From Archangium sp. (GTDB lineage Bacteria; Myxococcota; Myxococcia; Myxococcales; Myxococcaceae), in NCBI GenBank assembly GCA_030681645.1, contig JAUXRX010000028.1, positions 1-64,000 of the forward strand: a stretch of DNA of 64,000 bases, read 5' to 3'. The stretch's first letter is position 1. The number at the start of each line of letters is the position of its first letter. Made by a program: the position numbers and the translations under genes. This document shows, one piece after another, positions 1 to 9,045 of this stretch. Under the pieces are notes generated by a model. It was not told the origin of the DNA. It saw only the letters and a program-made list of their open reading frames with translations, and searched no databases.

Positions 1-245
1 TTCACCTGCACGACGGCGATGCCCAACATCTGCACCACCACCTGCGGTGACGGCCTGAAGGCCGGCACCGAGGCCTGCGACGACGCGCCGCCGCCCGTGC
101 CGCCGCCGACCGCGCCGCCGCCCGTGCCGCCGCCGACCGAGCCGCCGCCGGTGCCTCCGTCTTCAGGGGTGACAGGCGCCGGACAAGCAGAGAGGAGCGC
201 GCCGAGGGCGAGCGACAGAGCAAGACGATTGTGGAATGGGGACAA
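1..245 (-). CDS. Lipoprotein, 5' part only (runs off the left edge)
   Basis: The visible N-terminus is a lipoprotein signal ending in the lipobox LLSAC. It is followed by a Gly/Thr-rich linker (GGTGGGSVGGG repeats), the typical spacer of myxobacterial surface lipoproteins. I chose the TTG start at 245 because a GGAGG ribosome-binding site lies four bases upstream and the signal peptide begins there (MSPFHNRLALSLALGALL). After the linker only about 25 residues are visible (ASVPAFRPSPQVVVQM) before the window ends, so the functional domain is unknown. The protein should be exported and lipid-anchored. Reading in other frames here gives only low-complexity Arg/Ala protein. Confidence 0.6.
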   Translation of the reverse strand, partial: MSPFHNRLALSLALGALLSACPAPVTPEDGGTGGGSVGGGTGGGAVGGGTGGGASSQASVPAFRPSPQVVVQMLGIAVVQV

Positions 246-385
246 AGAGGCCTCCGAAAGGGTTGGAGGCGCAACTTGCCCAATGATGAGCCCGGTGTCG
301 AACGCGGCCTCGAGGACCTGAGGCCTGGCGGTTCCACCCCCGGTCGCACTGAACGCTCGAGCCATTTCAGGGTTAAGTCTGACCC

Positions 386-1048
386 ATGAGCTTCCTGCTG
401 CTGGTGCTGGCCGCGGCCACGCCCGACCCCGCGTTGCTCGAGAAGCTCGGTGCGCGCGCGCTGGCGCTCGAGGCGTACGCCAACGGCTCTCGCGTGACCG
501 TCGACGTGGTGGCCGAAGAGCTCGACTCCGAAGGCGGGGTGAAGAAGACCACCCACACCGCCCTGCGCGTCGGTCGCAGCGGCCCGAAGGTCGAGCGCAA
601 GCTGCTCACCTTCATCGAGAACGGCAAGGACCTCACCGAGGCCAGGCGCGCCGAGCTGGAGAAGCCGCCGAAGAAGGAAGGGGCGGCGGTGAAGTCTCCG
701 TTCCACCCTGATCAACGCGCGAAGTACCAGTTCGTGGTGCTCGCGCCGCCCGACGGCCAGCCCACGCTGATGCGGCTCGGCTTTCAGCCCGCCGGCGAGA
801 AGACCGCCGAGCTCTACGTGGGAGACGCCACCGTCGACCCCGAGACCGGTGACGTGCTCACCCTCTCGCTGCGCCCGTCGAAGACCCCGGCCTTCGTCGA
901 CTCGCTGGCCATCGAGGCCACCCTCGACGCACGGACGCCCGCGGGCCGCGCGATGTCGCGCCTCACCCTGAAGGGCGTCGCCGGCTTCCTGTTCATCAAG
1001 GAGCGCTTCCGCGTCGTCACGACGTTCAGCGACTATGAGCCCTTCTGA
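386..1048 (+). CDS. Secreted hypothetical protein, possibly LolA-like
   Basis: A 220-residue protein that begins with a short hydrophobic export signal (MSFLLLVLAAATP). The rest is soluble and rich in alternating beta-strand sequence, ending in KERFRVVTTFSDYEPF. The size, export signal and pattern (a central LYVGDATVDPETGDVLTLSLRP segment, then a long basic strand) recall periplasmic LolA/outer-membrane-lipoprotein-sorting-like proteins, but no diagnostic motif is visible, so this is only a suggestion. Its last 14 bases overlap the start of the downstream alpha/beta hydrolase, so the two are probably co-transcribed and translationally coupled. Confidence 0.7.
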   Translation: MSFLLLVLAAATPDPALLEKLGARALALEAYANGSRVTVDVVAEELDSEGGVKKTTHTALRVGRSGPKVERKLLTFIENGKDLTEARRAELEKPPKKEGAAVKSPFHPDQRAKYQFVVLAPPDGQPTLMRLGFQPAGEKTAELYVGDATVDPETGDVLTLSLRPSKTPAFVDSLAIEATLDARTPAGRAMSRLTLKGVAGFLFIKERFRVVTTFSDYEPF

Positions 1049-1874
1049 CGTCCGCTTCGGCTCCGCCAACGGGTTGCGCTTCGCGTACCTCGAGTGGGGC
1101 CGGGGGCCGCTGGTGCTGGCCATGCACGGCTTCCCCGACACGCCGCACACCTGGGGCGTCATCGGCCCCGCGCTCGCCGCGCAGGGCTACCGCGTGGTCG
1201 CGCCGTTTCTTCGCGGCTACGCGCCCACCGCGATGCCCGAGCACGACACCACCACGCAGACCCTGGGGGAAGACGTCGTCGCGTTGATCACTGCGCTCGG
1301 CGCAGACCGCGCCCACCTCATCGGGCACGACTGGGGCGCCGAGGCCGTCTACGCCGCGGCGGGCCTGGCGCCCTCGCGCGTGCGCACCCTCACCACCGTC
1401 GCCATTCCGCACCGCGCCGCCCTCACCCCCACCCCGAAGCTGGCCTGGGCGCTGCGCCACTTCGTGAGCCTCCGGCTCCCCGGCGCCGAGGCGCGCTTCG
1501 AGGCAGACGACTTCGCGATGATGGACCTGCTGGTGCGGCGCTGGTCGCCCTCGTGGAAGTTCACCGAAGAAGACCTGGCGCCCGTGAAGGCGTGCTTCCG
1601 CGAGCCCGGCACCACGCACGCCGCGCTCGGGTACTACCGCGCCGCGAGCGTGCGCACGCCCGGCTTCATGAAGCCGCGCGTGTCAGTGCCCACCCTCTGC
1701 GTGGCGGGGGCCGACGACCCCGGCGTCAGCCCCCCGGCGTTCGAAGCGACGCGCAGCCACTTCACCGGCGGCTTTCACGTGGCGGTGATTCCCGGCGGGC
1801 ACTTCTGTCATCGCGAAGCCGCCGGGGAATTCCTGCAGCGTCTGCTCATCCACCTGGGAGCGGTACACCCTTGA
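1035..1874 (+). CDS. Alpha/beta hydrolase, epoxide hydrolase/haloalkane dehalogenase type
   Basis: A 279-residue alpha/beta-hydrolase. The oxyanion-hole motif HGFPDTPHTW lies near residues 31-40. The nucleophile elbow LIGHDWGA carries Asp99 instead of Ser, which places it with soluble epoxide hydrolases and haloalkane dehalogenases rather than esterases. A C-terminal GGHFCHREA segment supplies the catalytic His. No signal peptide is seen, so it is probably cytosolic. The substrate cannot be read from the sequence. The ATG overlaps the end of the upstream gene by 14 bases, and its 3' end overlaps the convergent outer-membrane protein gene by 29 bases. Confidence 0.88.
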   Translation: MSPSDVRFGSANGLRFAYLEWGRGPLVLAMHGFPDTPHTWGVIGPALAAQGYRVVAPFLRGYAPTAMPEHDTTTQTLGEDVVALITALGADRAHLIGHDWGAEAVYAAAGLAPSRVRTLTTVAIPHRAALTPTPKLAWALRHFVSLRLPGAEARFEADDFAMMDLLVRRWSPSWKFTEEDLAPVKACFREPGTTHAALGYYRAASVRTPGFMKPRVSVPTLCVAGADDPGVSPPAFEATRSHFTGGFHVAVIPGGHFCHREAAGEFLQRLLIHLGAVHP

Positions 1875-2616
1875 AGATGAAGCCCACCGACACGCCGTAG
1901 TACGCGTCGGTCACGCTCATGCCCTTCGCGAGCGCGATCGAGTGCACGGTGACGTCGACCCCGAGGCGCACCTCGAGGAACGACCAGGTGCGGAACGCCA
2001 GCCCAATGTTCCCGTCGAAGGCGTTGCCCTTCGCGCCGGGGAAGAAGGCCGCCGAGCCGAGCTCGCCCATGGTGACCAGCCAGGTCGCGCCCACGCCGAG
2101 GTCGAGGGTGACGCGCCAGAACTCGAGCAGCCGCAACCCGAGGCCGAGCCGGGGCCCGGTGAGGCTCACGTTCGGCAGGCGGGGCCGGGGCGAGCCGTCG
2201 GCCGCGCGCAGCGCCGTGCTCGACTCGAACGCCTGGAAGCCCAGGTGTACCGAGGGCTCGACGTGCTCGAACGGCACCCTGAACATGAAGGCGGTGCGCA
2301 GCCGGGCGGTGCTGGCCTTGAAGGACGTGTCACCGGCCTTCAGCCGGAACTCCGGCGCGATGTCCGCGCGCACGGCGAGCCCCACGTCTGCGCGCCAGTC
2401 GTCCTGGAAGTGCGAGAGCGGGAACCACTGGATGTCGAAGGTGATGCCTGTGGGCAGCGGGCCCGACGAGACGTCGGGCGACGACGGCACGCCGCTGAAC
2501 TGCACGTTGCGCCCCCACCACCGGTAGTCGAGGCCGAAGCGCAGCTTGTCGCGCGGCGGCCGCCCGCCCTGAGCAGGAGGTGCGGCCACGAGCAGAATCA
2601 GGAGCAGCGGCGTCAC
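1846..2616 (-). CDS. Outer-membrane beta-barrel-like protein
   Basis: A 256-residue exported protein with an N-terminal signal (MTPLLLILLVAAPPAQGG). The remainder has the alternating hydrophobic/polar strands typical of a small outer-membrane beta-barrel, for example RFGLDYRWWGRNVQFSGV, VSLTGPRLGLGLRLLEF and VRLGVDVTVHSIAL. It ends in YYGVSVGFIFKGVPLPGG, close to a C-terminal barrel strand. No family-specific motif is recognised. It lies convergent to the alpha/beta hydrolase gene and downstream, on the same strand, of the cysteine-rich lipoprotein gene. Confidence 0.7.
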   Translation of the reverse strand: MTPLLLILLVAAPPAQGGRPPRDKLRFGLDYRWWGRNVQFSGVPSSPDVSSGPLPTGITFDIQWFPLSHFQDDWRADVGLAVRADIAPEFRLKAGDTSFKASTARLRTAFMFRVPFEHVEPSVHLGFQAFESSTALRAADGSPRPRLPNVSLTGPRLGLGLRLLEFWRVTLDLGVGATWLVTMGELGSAAFFPGAKGNAFDGNIGLAFRTWSFLEVRLGVDVTVHSIALAKGMSVTDAYYGVSVGFIFKGVPLPGG

Positions 2617-2662
2617 GCGGTCCTCTTACTCTCGTGCCGGCCCGCGTGGCACCCTGATGCGC

Positions 2663-4102
2663 TCAGGGGGTCGGGTCGTAGCAGGGGGGCCGGGTGCACA
2701 GCATCGACTGGCAGCTGCCCAGGCACTCCTGTGACTGCGTGCAGCTCGCCCCTGCGCCCTTCTGGTTCGCGCACACCCCCGTCATCATCGTCGCCGTCGC
2801 GGTGCAGTAGAGGCGGTCGGCGCACTGCGAGAACGGCCCCGAGAACGTGCACGGGTCGTTGAGCACACCCGGAGCCTTGCAGACTCCGGTCTGCATGCTG
2901 AAGGTCGCGCTGCAGAAGAGCCCGCTGGCGCACTCGCTGCCCGTGTACGTGCAGGTGCCGTTGACCGGCCGGCGCGCGGCGCAGGTGCCTGCCGTCATGC
3001 CGGTGGGGATGTTGCAGAACAGGTCGGGCAGGCAGCTGTTCGCGCTCCCGCAGGCGTCGCCTGCCGCGCCATAGGTGTTCACCACGCAGACGTTGGCGGC
3101 GGAGCAGCGCAGGCCTTCCTTGCAGCGGCGAGCGCTGTCGCACGCGCCGTTCTCGCTCACCCGCGCCACGCACACGTTGGCCACGCACTGGAGGCCCAGG
3201 CCGCAGCTCTCGGTTCCGCACGCCTCGTTGAGGCCCTTCGAGAGCGGCACGGGCCCGCACACCTCGGCGGCCGAGCAGATGTTCTGGCCCGCGCACATCT
3301 GCCGTGAGGTCTGCCCGCCCATGGGCGCGCACGACTGGCCCGCAGCCACCAGGGCCACGCAGGCGGTCTGGTAGACGTAGGCCGTCTTCACGCAGCGCTG
3401 CTCGCCCGTGGGCGTCATGCCCACGGCGAGGCGGTTGAGGCACTTGCCCGGGCAGGTGGTGCTGGTGTCGCAATAGAACGCGTCCTGGCACTCGAGGTCG
3501 TCGAAGCAATCGCCGTCGAACGCGACCAGCCCGCGGATGATCTCCTGGCCGCAGGACACGTTCTGCAGGCAGCTCGCGGTGCCGTAGCTGGCGAGGCAGG
3601 CCTGCGCCGCGGCCTGGTCGAGCTGGCTGCGGCCGTCGCGGAGCCCGGGCGGCGGTGAAGACATGCACTGCTGCGCGTAGAGCGGCTTGTAGAGGGTGGC
3701 CAGCGCGTCGGTCACCTCGCCACAGCGCACCATGCGGTCGATGTACGCGTTCGAGTAGTCGGTGCAGAGCTGGTCGATGACGCTCGCCCCGCCGCCTCCC
3801 CCGTTGCCGCCACCTGTGCTGCCGCCACCGGAGCCGCCGCCCCCGCCCGCCCCCGTTCCCCCGCCCGTGCCGCCGCCCGTGCCGCCGAGGGCGCAGATGC
3901 CGAGGTTGCAGTTGTTGCCGGCGCTGCACACCTGGCAGGTGGCCGCGTTGGTGCCGCAGGCCGCGTTGGTGTTGCCGGCCTGGCAGGCGCCCGAGGCGTC
4001 ACAGCAGCCGAGAGGACAGCTCTTCGTGTCGCAGGCGGTCGTGGGCTTACACGAGGTGAGCGGCAGCAACGCGAGGGTGACGATCAGCAGGGGAGCGCGC
4101 AT
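2663..4102 (-). CDS. Cysteine-rich lipoprotein (Dickkopf-like repeats)
   Basis: A 479-residue lipoprotein. The signal peptide ends in the lipobox LTSC (MRAPLLIVTLALLPLTSCKP). A first short Cys cluster is followed by a Gly/Thr linker around residues 73-105, an all-alpha segment, and then many repeated Cys modules of the type C-x(6)-C-x(3)-LxC-x(n)-NVC. These resemble the Cys-rich spacing often labelled Dickkopf-N-terminal-like in myxobacterial proteins. The evenly paired cysteines suggest disulfides, so it is extracellular and anchored to the membrane by lipid. Function is unknown; ligand binding or a structural role are both possible. It is divergent from the acyl-CoA dehydrogenase gene. Confidence 0.82.
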   Translation of the reverse strand: MRAPLLIVTLALLPLTSCKPTTACDTKSCPLGCCDASGACQAGNTNAACGTNAATCQVCSAGNNCNLGICALGGTGGGTGGGTGAGGGGGSGGGSTGGGNGGGGGASVIDQLCTDYSNAYIDRMVRCGEVTDALATLYKPLYAQQCMSSPPPGLRDGRSQLDQAAAQACLASYGTASCLQNVSCGQEIIRGLVAFDGDCFDDLECQDAFYCDTSTTCPGKCLNRLAVGMTPTGEQRCVKTAYVYQTACVALVAAGQSCAPMGGQTSRQMCAGQNICSAAEVCGPVPLSKGLNEACGTESCGLGLQCVANVCVARVSENGACDSARRCKEGLRCSAANVCVVNTYGAAGDACGSANSCLPDLFCNIPTGMTAGTCAARRPVNGTCTYTGSECASGLFCSATFSMQTGVCKAPGVLNDPCTFSGPFSQCADRLYCTATATMMTGVCANQKGAGASCTQSQECLGSCQSMLCTRPPCYDPTP

Positions 4103-4134
4103 GGCTCCTTCTACAACAGTGTTAAGCAGCGCGA

Positions 4135-5373
4135 ATGATCCAATGGAGCGAGAGTCAGCAGGCGATTCGCGACGTGGTGAAGAAGTTCGTGCAGGACGAG
4201 ATCGTGCCGAAGCTGCACGACCTCGAGCACGGTGACCTCCCGCCGTACGACGTGCTGCGCAAGATGTTCGCGGCCTTCGGCATGAAGGACATGGGCCAGC
4301 TGCGCGCCGAGAAGGCCGTCGCCCGGGCGAAGAAGAAGGAAGACGCGCGCGCGCGCGGCGAAGAGCTGCCCCCGCGGGAAGAGCGGCTGGTGGGCGGCGA
4401 CGAGACGGCGATGCAGATCATTCCCATCATCGAGCTGTCGCGGTACTGCCCCGGCCTGGTCACCGCGCTGGGCGTGAGCGTGGGGCTGACCGCGAACACC
4501 ATCATGTCGAAGGGCACGTCACGGCAGATCGCCCGCTGGGCCGAGGGGCTGCTCAGCCTCGACACCATCGGCGCGTGGGCCATCACCGAGCCGGGGTCGG
4601 GGTCCGACGCGTTCGGCGCGATGAAGGCGACCGCGCGGCGCACCGAGAACGGCTACCTGCTCAACGGCAGCAAGACGTTCATCACCAACGGGCCGTACGC
4701 CGACGTGATCGTCTTCATCTGCAAGCTCGACGAGCCGGGCGTCGAGCCTGCGAACCGCAAGGTGCTCAGCTTCGTGCTCGAGAAGGGCATGAAGGGGCTC
4801 ACCCAGAGCAAGCCGCTGCGGAAGATGGGCCTGCACAGCTCGCCCACGGGGGAGCTCTTCCTCGAGGACGTGTTCGTGGAGAAGGACCGGCTGCTCGGTG
4901 AGACCGAGGAGATCAGCTATCGCACCGGCGCGAAGGATACCTTCACCGCCGAGCGCACCGGCGTGGCGGCGATGGCGCTGGGCATCATCGAGGAATGCCT
5001 GCGGCTGTGCACCGAGTACGCGAAGACGCGCGTGCAGTTCGGCAAGCCCATCTCGGACTTCCAGTTGATCCAGCTGAAGCTCGCCAACATGGAAGTGGCG
5101 CGCATGAACACGCAGAACATCGTGTTCCGCATCATCGAGCTGGCGGCCGAGGGCAAGACGATGCCGCTGGCCGAAGCGAGCGCGTGCAAGCTGTACACGG
5201 CCGGCGCCGCGGTGGACGTGGCCCTCGAGGCGGTGCAGCTGTTCGGCGGCAACGGGTACATGGCGGAGTACCGGGTCGAGCAGCTCGCGCGCGACGCGAA
5301 GGTGCTGCAGATCTACGGCGGCACCGACGAGATCCAGGTCTCGCAGATCGCCCGGAGCCTGGTGGCTTCGTAA
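4135..5373 (+). CDS. Acyl-CoA dehydrogenase
   Basis: A 412-residue flavoprotein of the acyl-CoA dehydrogenase family, which oxidises acyl-CoA at the alpha-beta bond and passes electrons to an electron-transfer flavoprotein. The family signature AITEPGSGSDAFGA is present about one third in. The C-terminal signature QLFGGNGYMAEY and the FAD-proximal YGGTDEIQVSQIAR segment are intact. Between residues 60 and 85 there is a charged stretch (KAVARAKKKEDARARGEEL), longer than usual and probably a surface loop. The length is otherwise normal. It stands alone, with the cysteine-rich lipoprotein divergent and an RNase H gene convergent, so the chain-length preference cannot be inferred from context. 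Confidence 0.92.
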   Translation: MIQWSESQQAIRDVVKKFVQDEIVPKLHDLEHGDLPPYDVLRKMFAAFGMKDMGQLRAEKAVARAKKKEDARARGEELPPREERLVGGDETAMQIIPIIELSRYCPGLVTALGVSVGLTANTIMSKGTSRQIARWAEGLLSLDTIGAWAITEPGSGSDAFGAMKATARRTENGYLLNGSKTFITNGPYADVIVFICKLDEPGVEPANRKVLSFVLEKGMKGLTQSKPLRKMGLHSSPTGELFLEDVFVEKDRLLGETEEISYRTGAKDTFTAERTGVAAMALGIIEECLRLCTEYAKTRVQFGKPISDFQLIQLKLANMEVARMNTQNIVFRIIELAAEGKTMPLAEASACKLYTAGAAVDVALEAVQLFGGNGYMAEYRVEQLARDAKVLQIYGGTDEIQVSQIARSLVAS

Positions 5374-5411
5374 GGAGAATCGAGAGTGTCGGGGAGAGGG
5401 CAAACCACTCT

Positions 5412-5858
5412 CTACGACCCGCGCTTCGCCTGATCAGCCAACGAATCGACCGCCTCATTCCAGGGATGGCCCGAGTGCGCGCGAACCCACCGCGTGGTCG
5501 CCCGGGCCTCGACCGCCGCCGCCCGCAACGCGAGCGCGAGGCTCACCTGCCGCTTCGGCAGAAACCGCCCGGCGGCGATGTCGAGCGCGATGCTGGAATC
5601 ACTGATCAGCTCGACGCTCGCGCCCGTGTGCCAGCCCCGCGCCACGATCTCCCTGAGCCCCTCCAGCGCAGCCTCCAGCTCCATCACCAGGCTGGTGGTC
5701 GACGCCGACGCGCCGCTCTTCGACGCGAGCACCTCTTCACCGCACACCACGAGGAAGGCCCAGCCACCGGGCTTGCCCACGCGCTCCTCGGCGGACCCGT
5801 CGGTGTAGAGCTCGAGAACCCGGCCTCCCCGCAGCGCTCCTGCGACTCGATGCCACAC
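5412..5858 (-). CDS. Ribonuclease H type 1
   Basis: A 148-residue RNase HI-fold protein that would hydrolyse RNA in RNA-DNA hybrids. The four acidic metal-binding residues can be placed: Asp20 (LYTDGSAEE), Glu60 (VMELEAAL), Asp87 (SDSSIALD) and Asp138 (NEAVDSLAD). The flexible-loop segment WVRAHSGHPWNE matches the conserved WVKGHAGHPENE type. It lacks the N-terminal hybrid-binding domain. The first ten residues before the core strand may not be translated, because an internal start near GGRVLELYTDG would also fit. It is a single gene, convergent with the acyl-CoA dehydrogenase gene. Confidence 0.88.
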   Translation of the reverse strand: MWHRVAGALRGGRVLELYTDGSAEERVGKPGGWAFLVVCGEEVLASKSGASASTTSLVMELEAALEGLREIVARGWHTGASVELISDSSIALDIAAGRFLPKRQVSLALALRAAAVEARATTRWVRAHSGHPWNEAVDSLADQAKRGS

Positions 5859-5893
5859 GCGCGAGAATCTAGCCGTTCATGACGGTCGAGCTC

Positions 5894-5957
5894 ACCGTTC
5901 ACTCCGAGAGGGTCGATCGAATAACGCTCGAGCCCGTCACCGCTCGGGATGAACGGT
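5894..5957. repeat. Degenerate inverted repeat of the 26-bp family
   Basis: The left arm ACCGTTCACTCCGAGAGGG and the right arm ending CCGCTCGGGATGAACGGT are imperfect inverted copies of the repeat seen intact at 22264-22326 and elsewhere. It fills the gap between the RNase H and carboxylesterase genes. A folded RNA could act as a transcription stop for either flanking gene, but no T-run follows. Confidence 0.5.
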
Positions 5958-5995
5958 CCTCCGCAATTTCGGCCAACCCCGCGAGGCCCAGGACG

Positions 5996-7669
5996 TCAAG
6001 GCGCGGGGATGGAGACTCCAGCGAACGCGTCGAAGAAATCGCACTCGGCGTTGCGCCAGGCGGACTGCGTGGAGACCGTGACGTCGAGCCGCTGCATCGG
6101 CTCCACGGAGGACACGCGGGGCCAGGTGAGCGCTCCCGCTCCGTTGGGATCTCCCGTCGCGGCGAAGCGCGTCCAGTAGCCGAGCATCGTCGCTTCCACC
6201 GCGAGGTCGTCGGGCGAGGGCGTCGGCGTGAGCGCGGAGATGCGCTGGAAGACGTAGGGCAGCTCGACCCCGTGGAACGCGCCGCGGATCGCCACGGGGG
6301 CCCGGGAGAAGAGGTAGCGGAAGGCCGGCACCGCCGGGCGCCCCAGCACCGCGGCGCGTGAGGCCTGTCGCGCCTGGCAGCCGAAGAAGCCGTCGGTGCT
6401 CACCTGCACCAACGCGCGCCGCGGCGTGCCGTACGTGGCCACCGGGTAGAGCTGCACCACCTGGTCGGTCAGCGCCGCGCCGACGAAGGTGGTCACCGCC
6501 GCGCGGTACTCGGCCTCGGTGGTGATCAACGGAGTCGTCAGGTTCGTCTCGTCGGCGTTGTGACCGACGATCAACGGCACGCCGTTCCCCGCGCCGGTGC
6601 GCAGCGCGTCGAGCGGGTTGAGCGGCAGCACCACGCCGTCGACGACCGGGCCCCAGCTCACCTCGGGCTTGCGCGCGCCGACCACCACCTGCACCGGGAA
6701 CGCGCGGACGACCTGCTCGGGCGTCAGCGCGCGGATGCACGCAGGCACGTCGGGCGAGGAGGAACAGTTCGTGCCCGCAAGCCAACGCGTGCCTTCGCTG
6801 CGCTTGCTGGTGATGGGCGTCGCGTTGCAGGAGCCGCTCTCGATGAGCGCGCGGTGGAAGAGGCCGGCGCTGCCCGGCAGGCCGAGGTGCATGCAGGTGT
6901 TCAGCGCGCCTGCGCTCTCGCCGAAGAGCATCACGCGCGCCGGGTCGCCTCCGAAGCGCGCGGCGTTGCGCTGCACCCAGCCCAGCGCGAGCTGCTGGTC
7001 CATCAGGCCGTAGTTGCCCGACACGCCCGCGTCGCTCTCCGCGTCGAGCGCGGTGAGCGCCAGGTAGCCGAGCGCGCCGAGGCGATATTGCAGCGTGATG
7101 ACCAGCACGCCGCCGCGCGTGGCGAGCTCGCTGCCGTCGTAGAGCTTCGCGCCGGTCATGCCGATGGTCTCCGCCGCGGAGCCGACGGTGTTTCCACCGC
7201 CGTGAATGAAGACCATCACCGGCAGGCCGCCGTCAGTCGCCGGTGGAGTGAACACGTTGAGGGTGAGGCAGTCTTCCTGGCCCTCGAGCGGCGCGCCTGC
7301 GTCGAAGGGTTGGCCCTGCTCCTGTGGCAGCTGCGGACACTTCGCGCCCCACTGCGTCGCGTCGCGAATCGCGCTCCAGCAGGTGAGCTCGCGCTCAGGT
7401 GGGCGCCAGCGCAGCGCGCCGAGCGGTGGCTTCGCGTAGGGGATGCCGAGGAAGCTGCGCGCGCCGGTGCTGCTCACCACGCCACGCACGGCGCCCTGCT
7501 CGGTGAAGGTGAGATCATGGGCGGTGGCGATGCCGGCGTTGCAGTCGGGGCCGGCGTCGACCTCGGAGCCGGCGTCGATGGGTCCCGCATCCACGCCCGC
7601 GTCGATTCCGGTCGTGGGAGCCCCACAAGCCATCACGAACACACACCCGGCCACGAGTTGAGGACGCAT
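5996..7669 (-). CDS. Type-B carboxylesterase lipoprotein
   Basis: A 557-residue serine esterase of the carboxylesterase/para-nitrobenzyl esterase type. I chose the internal ATG at 7669 because it gives a clean lipoprotein signal (MRPQLVAGCVFVMACGAP) followed by an Asp/Ala-Gly linker (IDAGVDAGPIDAGSEVDAG). The catalytic domain shows FLGIPYAKPPLGALRW, the oxyanion segment VFIHGGGNTVGS, the nucleophile motif MLFGESAGALNTC, and a late GAFHGVELPYVF segment with the catalytic His. Four to six cysteines may form the family disulfides. It would act on ester substrates at the cell surface. No neighbour suggests a pathway. Confidence 0.9.
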   Translation of the reverse strand: MRPQLVAGCVFVMACGAPTTGIDAGVDAGPIDAGSEVDAGPDCNAGIATAHDLTFTEQGAVRGVVSSTGARSFLGIPYAKPPLGALRWRPPERELTCWSAIRDATQWGAKCPQLPQEQGQPFDAGAPLEGQEDCLTLNVFTPPATDGGLPVMVFIHGGGNTVGSAAETIGMTGAKLYDGSELATRGGVLVITLQYRLGALGYLALTALDAESDAGVSGNYGLMDQQLALGWVQRNAARFGGDPARVMLFGESAGALNTCMHLGLPGSAGLFHRALIESGSCNATPITSKRSEGTRWLAGTNCSSSPDVPACIRALTPEQVVRAFPVQVVVGARKPEVSWGPVVDGVVLPLNPLDALRTGAGNGVPLIVGHNADETNLTTPLITTEAEYRAAVTTFVGAALTDQVVQLYPVATYGTPRRALVQVSTDGFFGCQARQASRAAVLGRPAVPAFRYLFSRAPVAIRGAFHGVELPYVFQRISALTPTPSPDDLAVEATMLGYWTRFAATGDPNGAGALTWPRVSSVEPMQRLDVTVSTQSAWRNAECDFFDAFAGVSIPAP

Positions 7670-7875
7670 GGCGCAGTCAACACCGGTTCGTGCGGAAAGT
7701 TGCAGTGGCCCGCGCAATTCGCGGCCGTGGCCGCATGTTTGTCATTTTACCGGCCAATCGGAGTCCCACCGCATCGAAGCCTGAGCATCGGGGAACACGA
7801 AGAGTGGAAGCCGAGGGGCCTGTCCGAGACGAGCACGCAAGCCGCACCCGCACCGACGCGCGTACCCTCGAGGTC

Positions 7876-9045
7876 TCACCGTCGGGGAATGATCAACCGC
7901 ACGCCCTCGAAGTTCGTGAACACGAGTCCCTCAGTCTCTCTCGTCACCCGCCGAGGCAGCGGCCTCTCGCCGCCCGTCGCGAGGTCGGCCAGCAACTGCA
8001 GGAGAATCGCGGTCTCCTCGTTGCGCACGAAGAACCGGTCGTAGTTCGGGCCCCCGACGCTCAGCTCGGCGGGCATCCACCACGTGTTGAAGACCTCATC
8101 GATCCCGCGCGAGGCCTCCTGCCGCGCCAGACCCGTCGCGTTCGCGTTGGCAGCGAGCTGACGCATCGCGCCGTCCCACCGGCCCCACATGCGTAGGATG
8201 GCAAAGCGGAGCGCCGGGTTGGCCAGTGTCTCGGCCATCATGTGGTCACCTTCCGGCACCTTCTCCCGCTCGGCCGGGCTCAACGTCCAGCCGAACAGCT
8301 CGAGGCTCATGATCATCCGCTCGGTTTCGAGCAGCTCGTGGTTGGCCACCAGCCGGGCCCGAAGCTGCTCCATGCGCGTGGCGAAGCGCGGCCGGGTCTC
8401 GGAGCTCAGTTGCTGCAGCGCCTCACCACACGACGGCGTCAGCTGCCGGACCGCGGCCCCCGCGATCATCGCGCCGATCAAGTTCACGTGGCTGCGATCG
8501 ATCGCCACCTCCAGCGTGGCCGCGCAGCGCTCGGCGATCGCCTCGGCCGTTTCGGTTGCCACTCGTACCCGCAAGCGAGCCAGGCGGGAGAGCGCGAGGA
8601 TGGCATCGTTGCCGCCCTCGCTGCGCCGGTCACGGAAGCTCGTGAACGGCGTGACCCCCTCCACGTACTCGAGCCCTGCCGAGTCACCGCAGCCTCGCGC
8701 CGACTCCGCCCACGGCTCGAGGCGCTCCACTTTCTCCTGCCAGGCGTCGGTGAGCACGCCGGCGTCCAGCAGCTCCGCCAGCGTGGCTCCGCTCTTGTGG
8801 TCGAACGGCGAGAGGTCTGCCGGCATCGCCTCGATCACCTTCACGAAGCACGCGTAGCCGTTCTCGTGTTTCGGCGCGTCGGGCTTCGGGTGCCGCGCGA
8901 TGGTGCGGGCGAGCTCGGCCTCAATGTCCGACACCAACGCGGCCCTGAGCGCGCGCGTCTCAAGGTGCCAGCTCACCAACAGCCCCGCCCCCATCGCGAG
9001 CACCAGCACGCCGATGGCCACCAGCACCCGGCGCGTCGGCTTCAT
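7876..9045 (-). CDS. Membrane-anchored hypothetical protein, paralogue of the upstream gene
   Basis: A 389-residue protein with one N-terminal transmembrane helix or uncleaved signal (RRVLVAIGVLVLAMGAGLLV). The rest is a mostly helical soluble domain. It shares a series of blocks with the protein encoded just upstream: HENGYxC, PWAxSxRGCGxSxxLxYVEGV, and DxSHxxLxGAM plus AxRQLxPSCGEAL. These conserved Cys and His residues suggest disulfides or a structural core. I recognise no family. Its ATG overlaps the stop of the upstream paralogue by four bases, so the pair is translationally coupled. No catalytic motif is evident. Confidence 0.75.
   Translation of the reverse strand: MKPTRRVLVAIGVLVLAMGAGLLVSWHLETRALRAALVSDIEAELARTIARHPKPDAPKHENGYACFVKVIEAMPADLSPFDHKSGATLAELLDAGVLTDAWQEKVERLEPWAESARGCGDSAGLEYVEGVTPFTSFRDRRSEGGNDAILALSRLARLRVRVATETAEAIAERCAATLEVAIDRSHVNLIGAMIAGAAVRQLTPSCGEALQQLSSETRPRFATRMEQLRARLVANHELLETERMIMSLELFGWTLSPAEREKVPEGDHMMAETLANPALRFAILRMWGRWDGAMRQLAANANATGLARQEASRGIDEVFNTWWMPAELSVGGPNYDRFFVRNEETAILLQLLADLATGGERPLPRRVTRETEGLVFTNFEGVRLIIPRR

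Noticed and set aside
5879..6361. A plus-strand frame starting at 5879
   Set aside because: It lies over the degenerate repeat and antisense to the carboxylesterase gene, and its sequence is Arg/Gly-rich without a domain.
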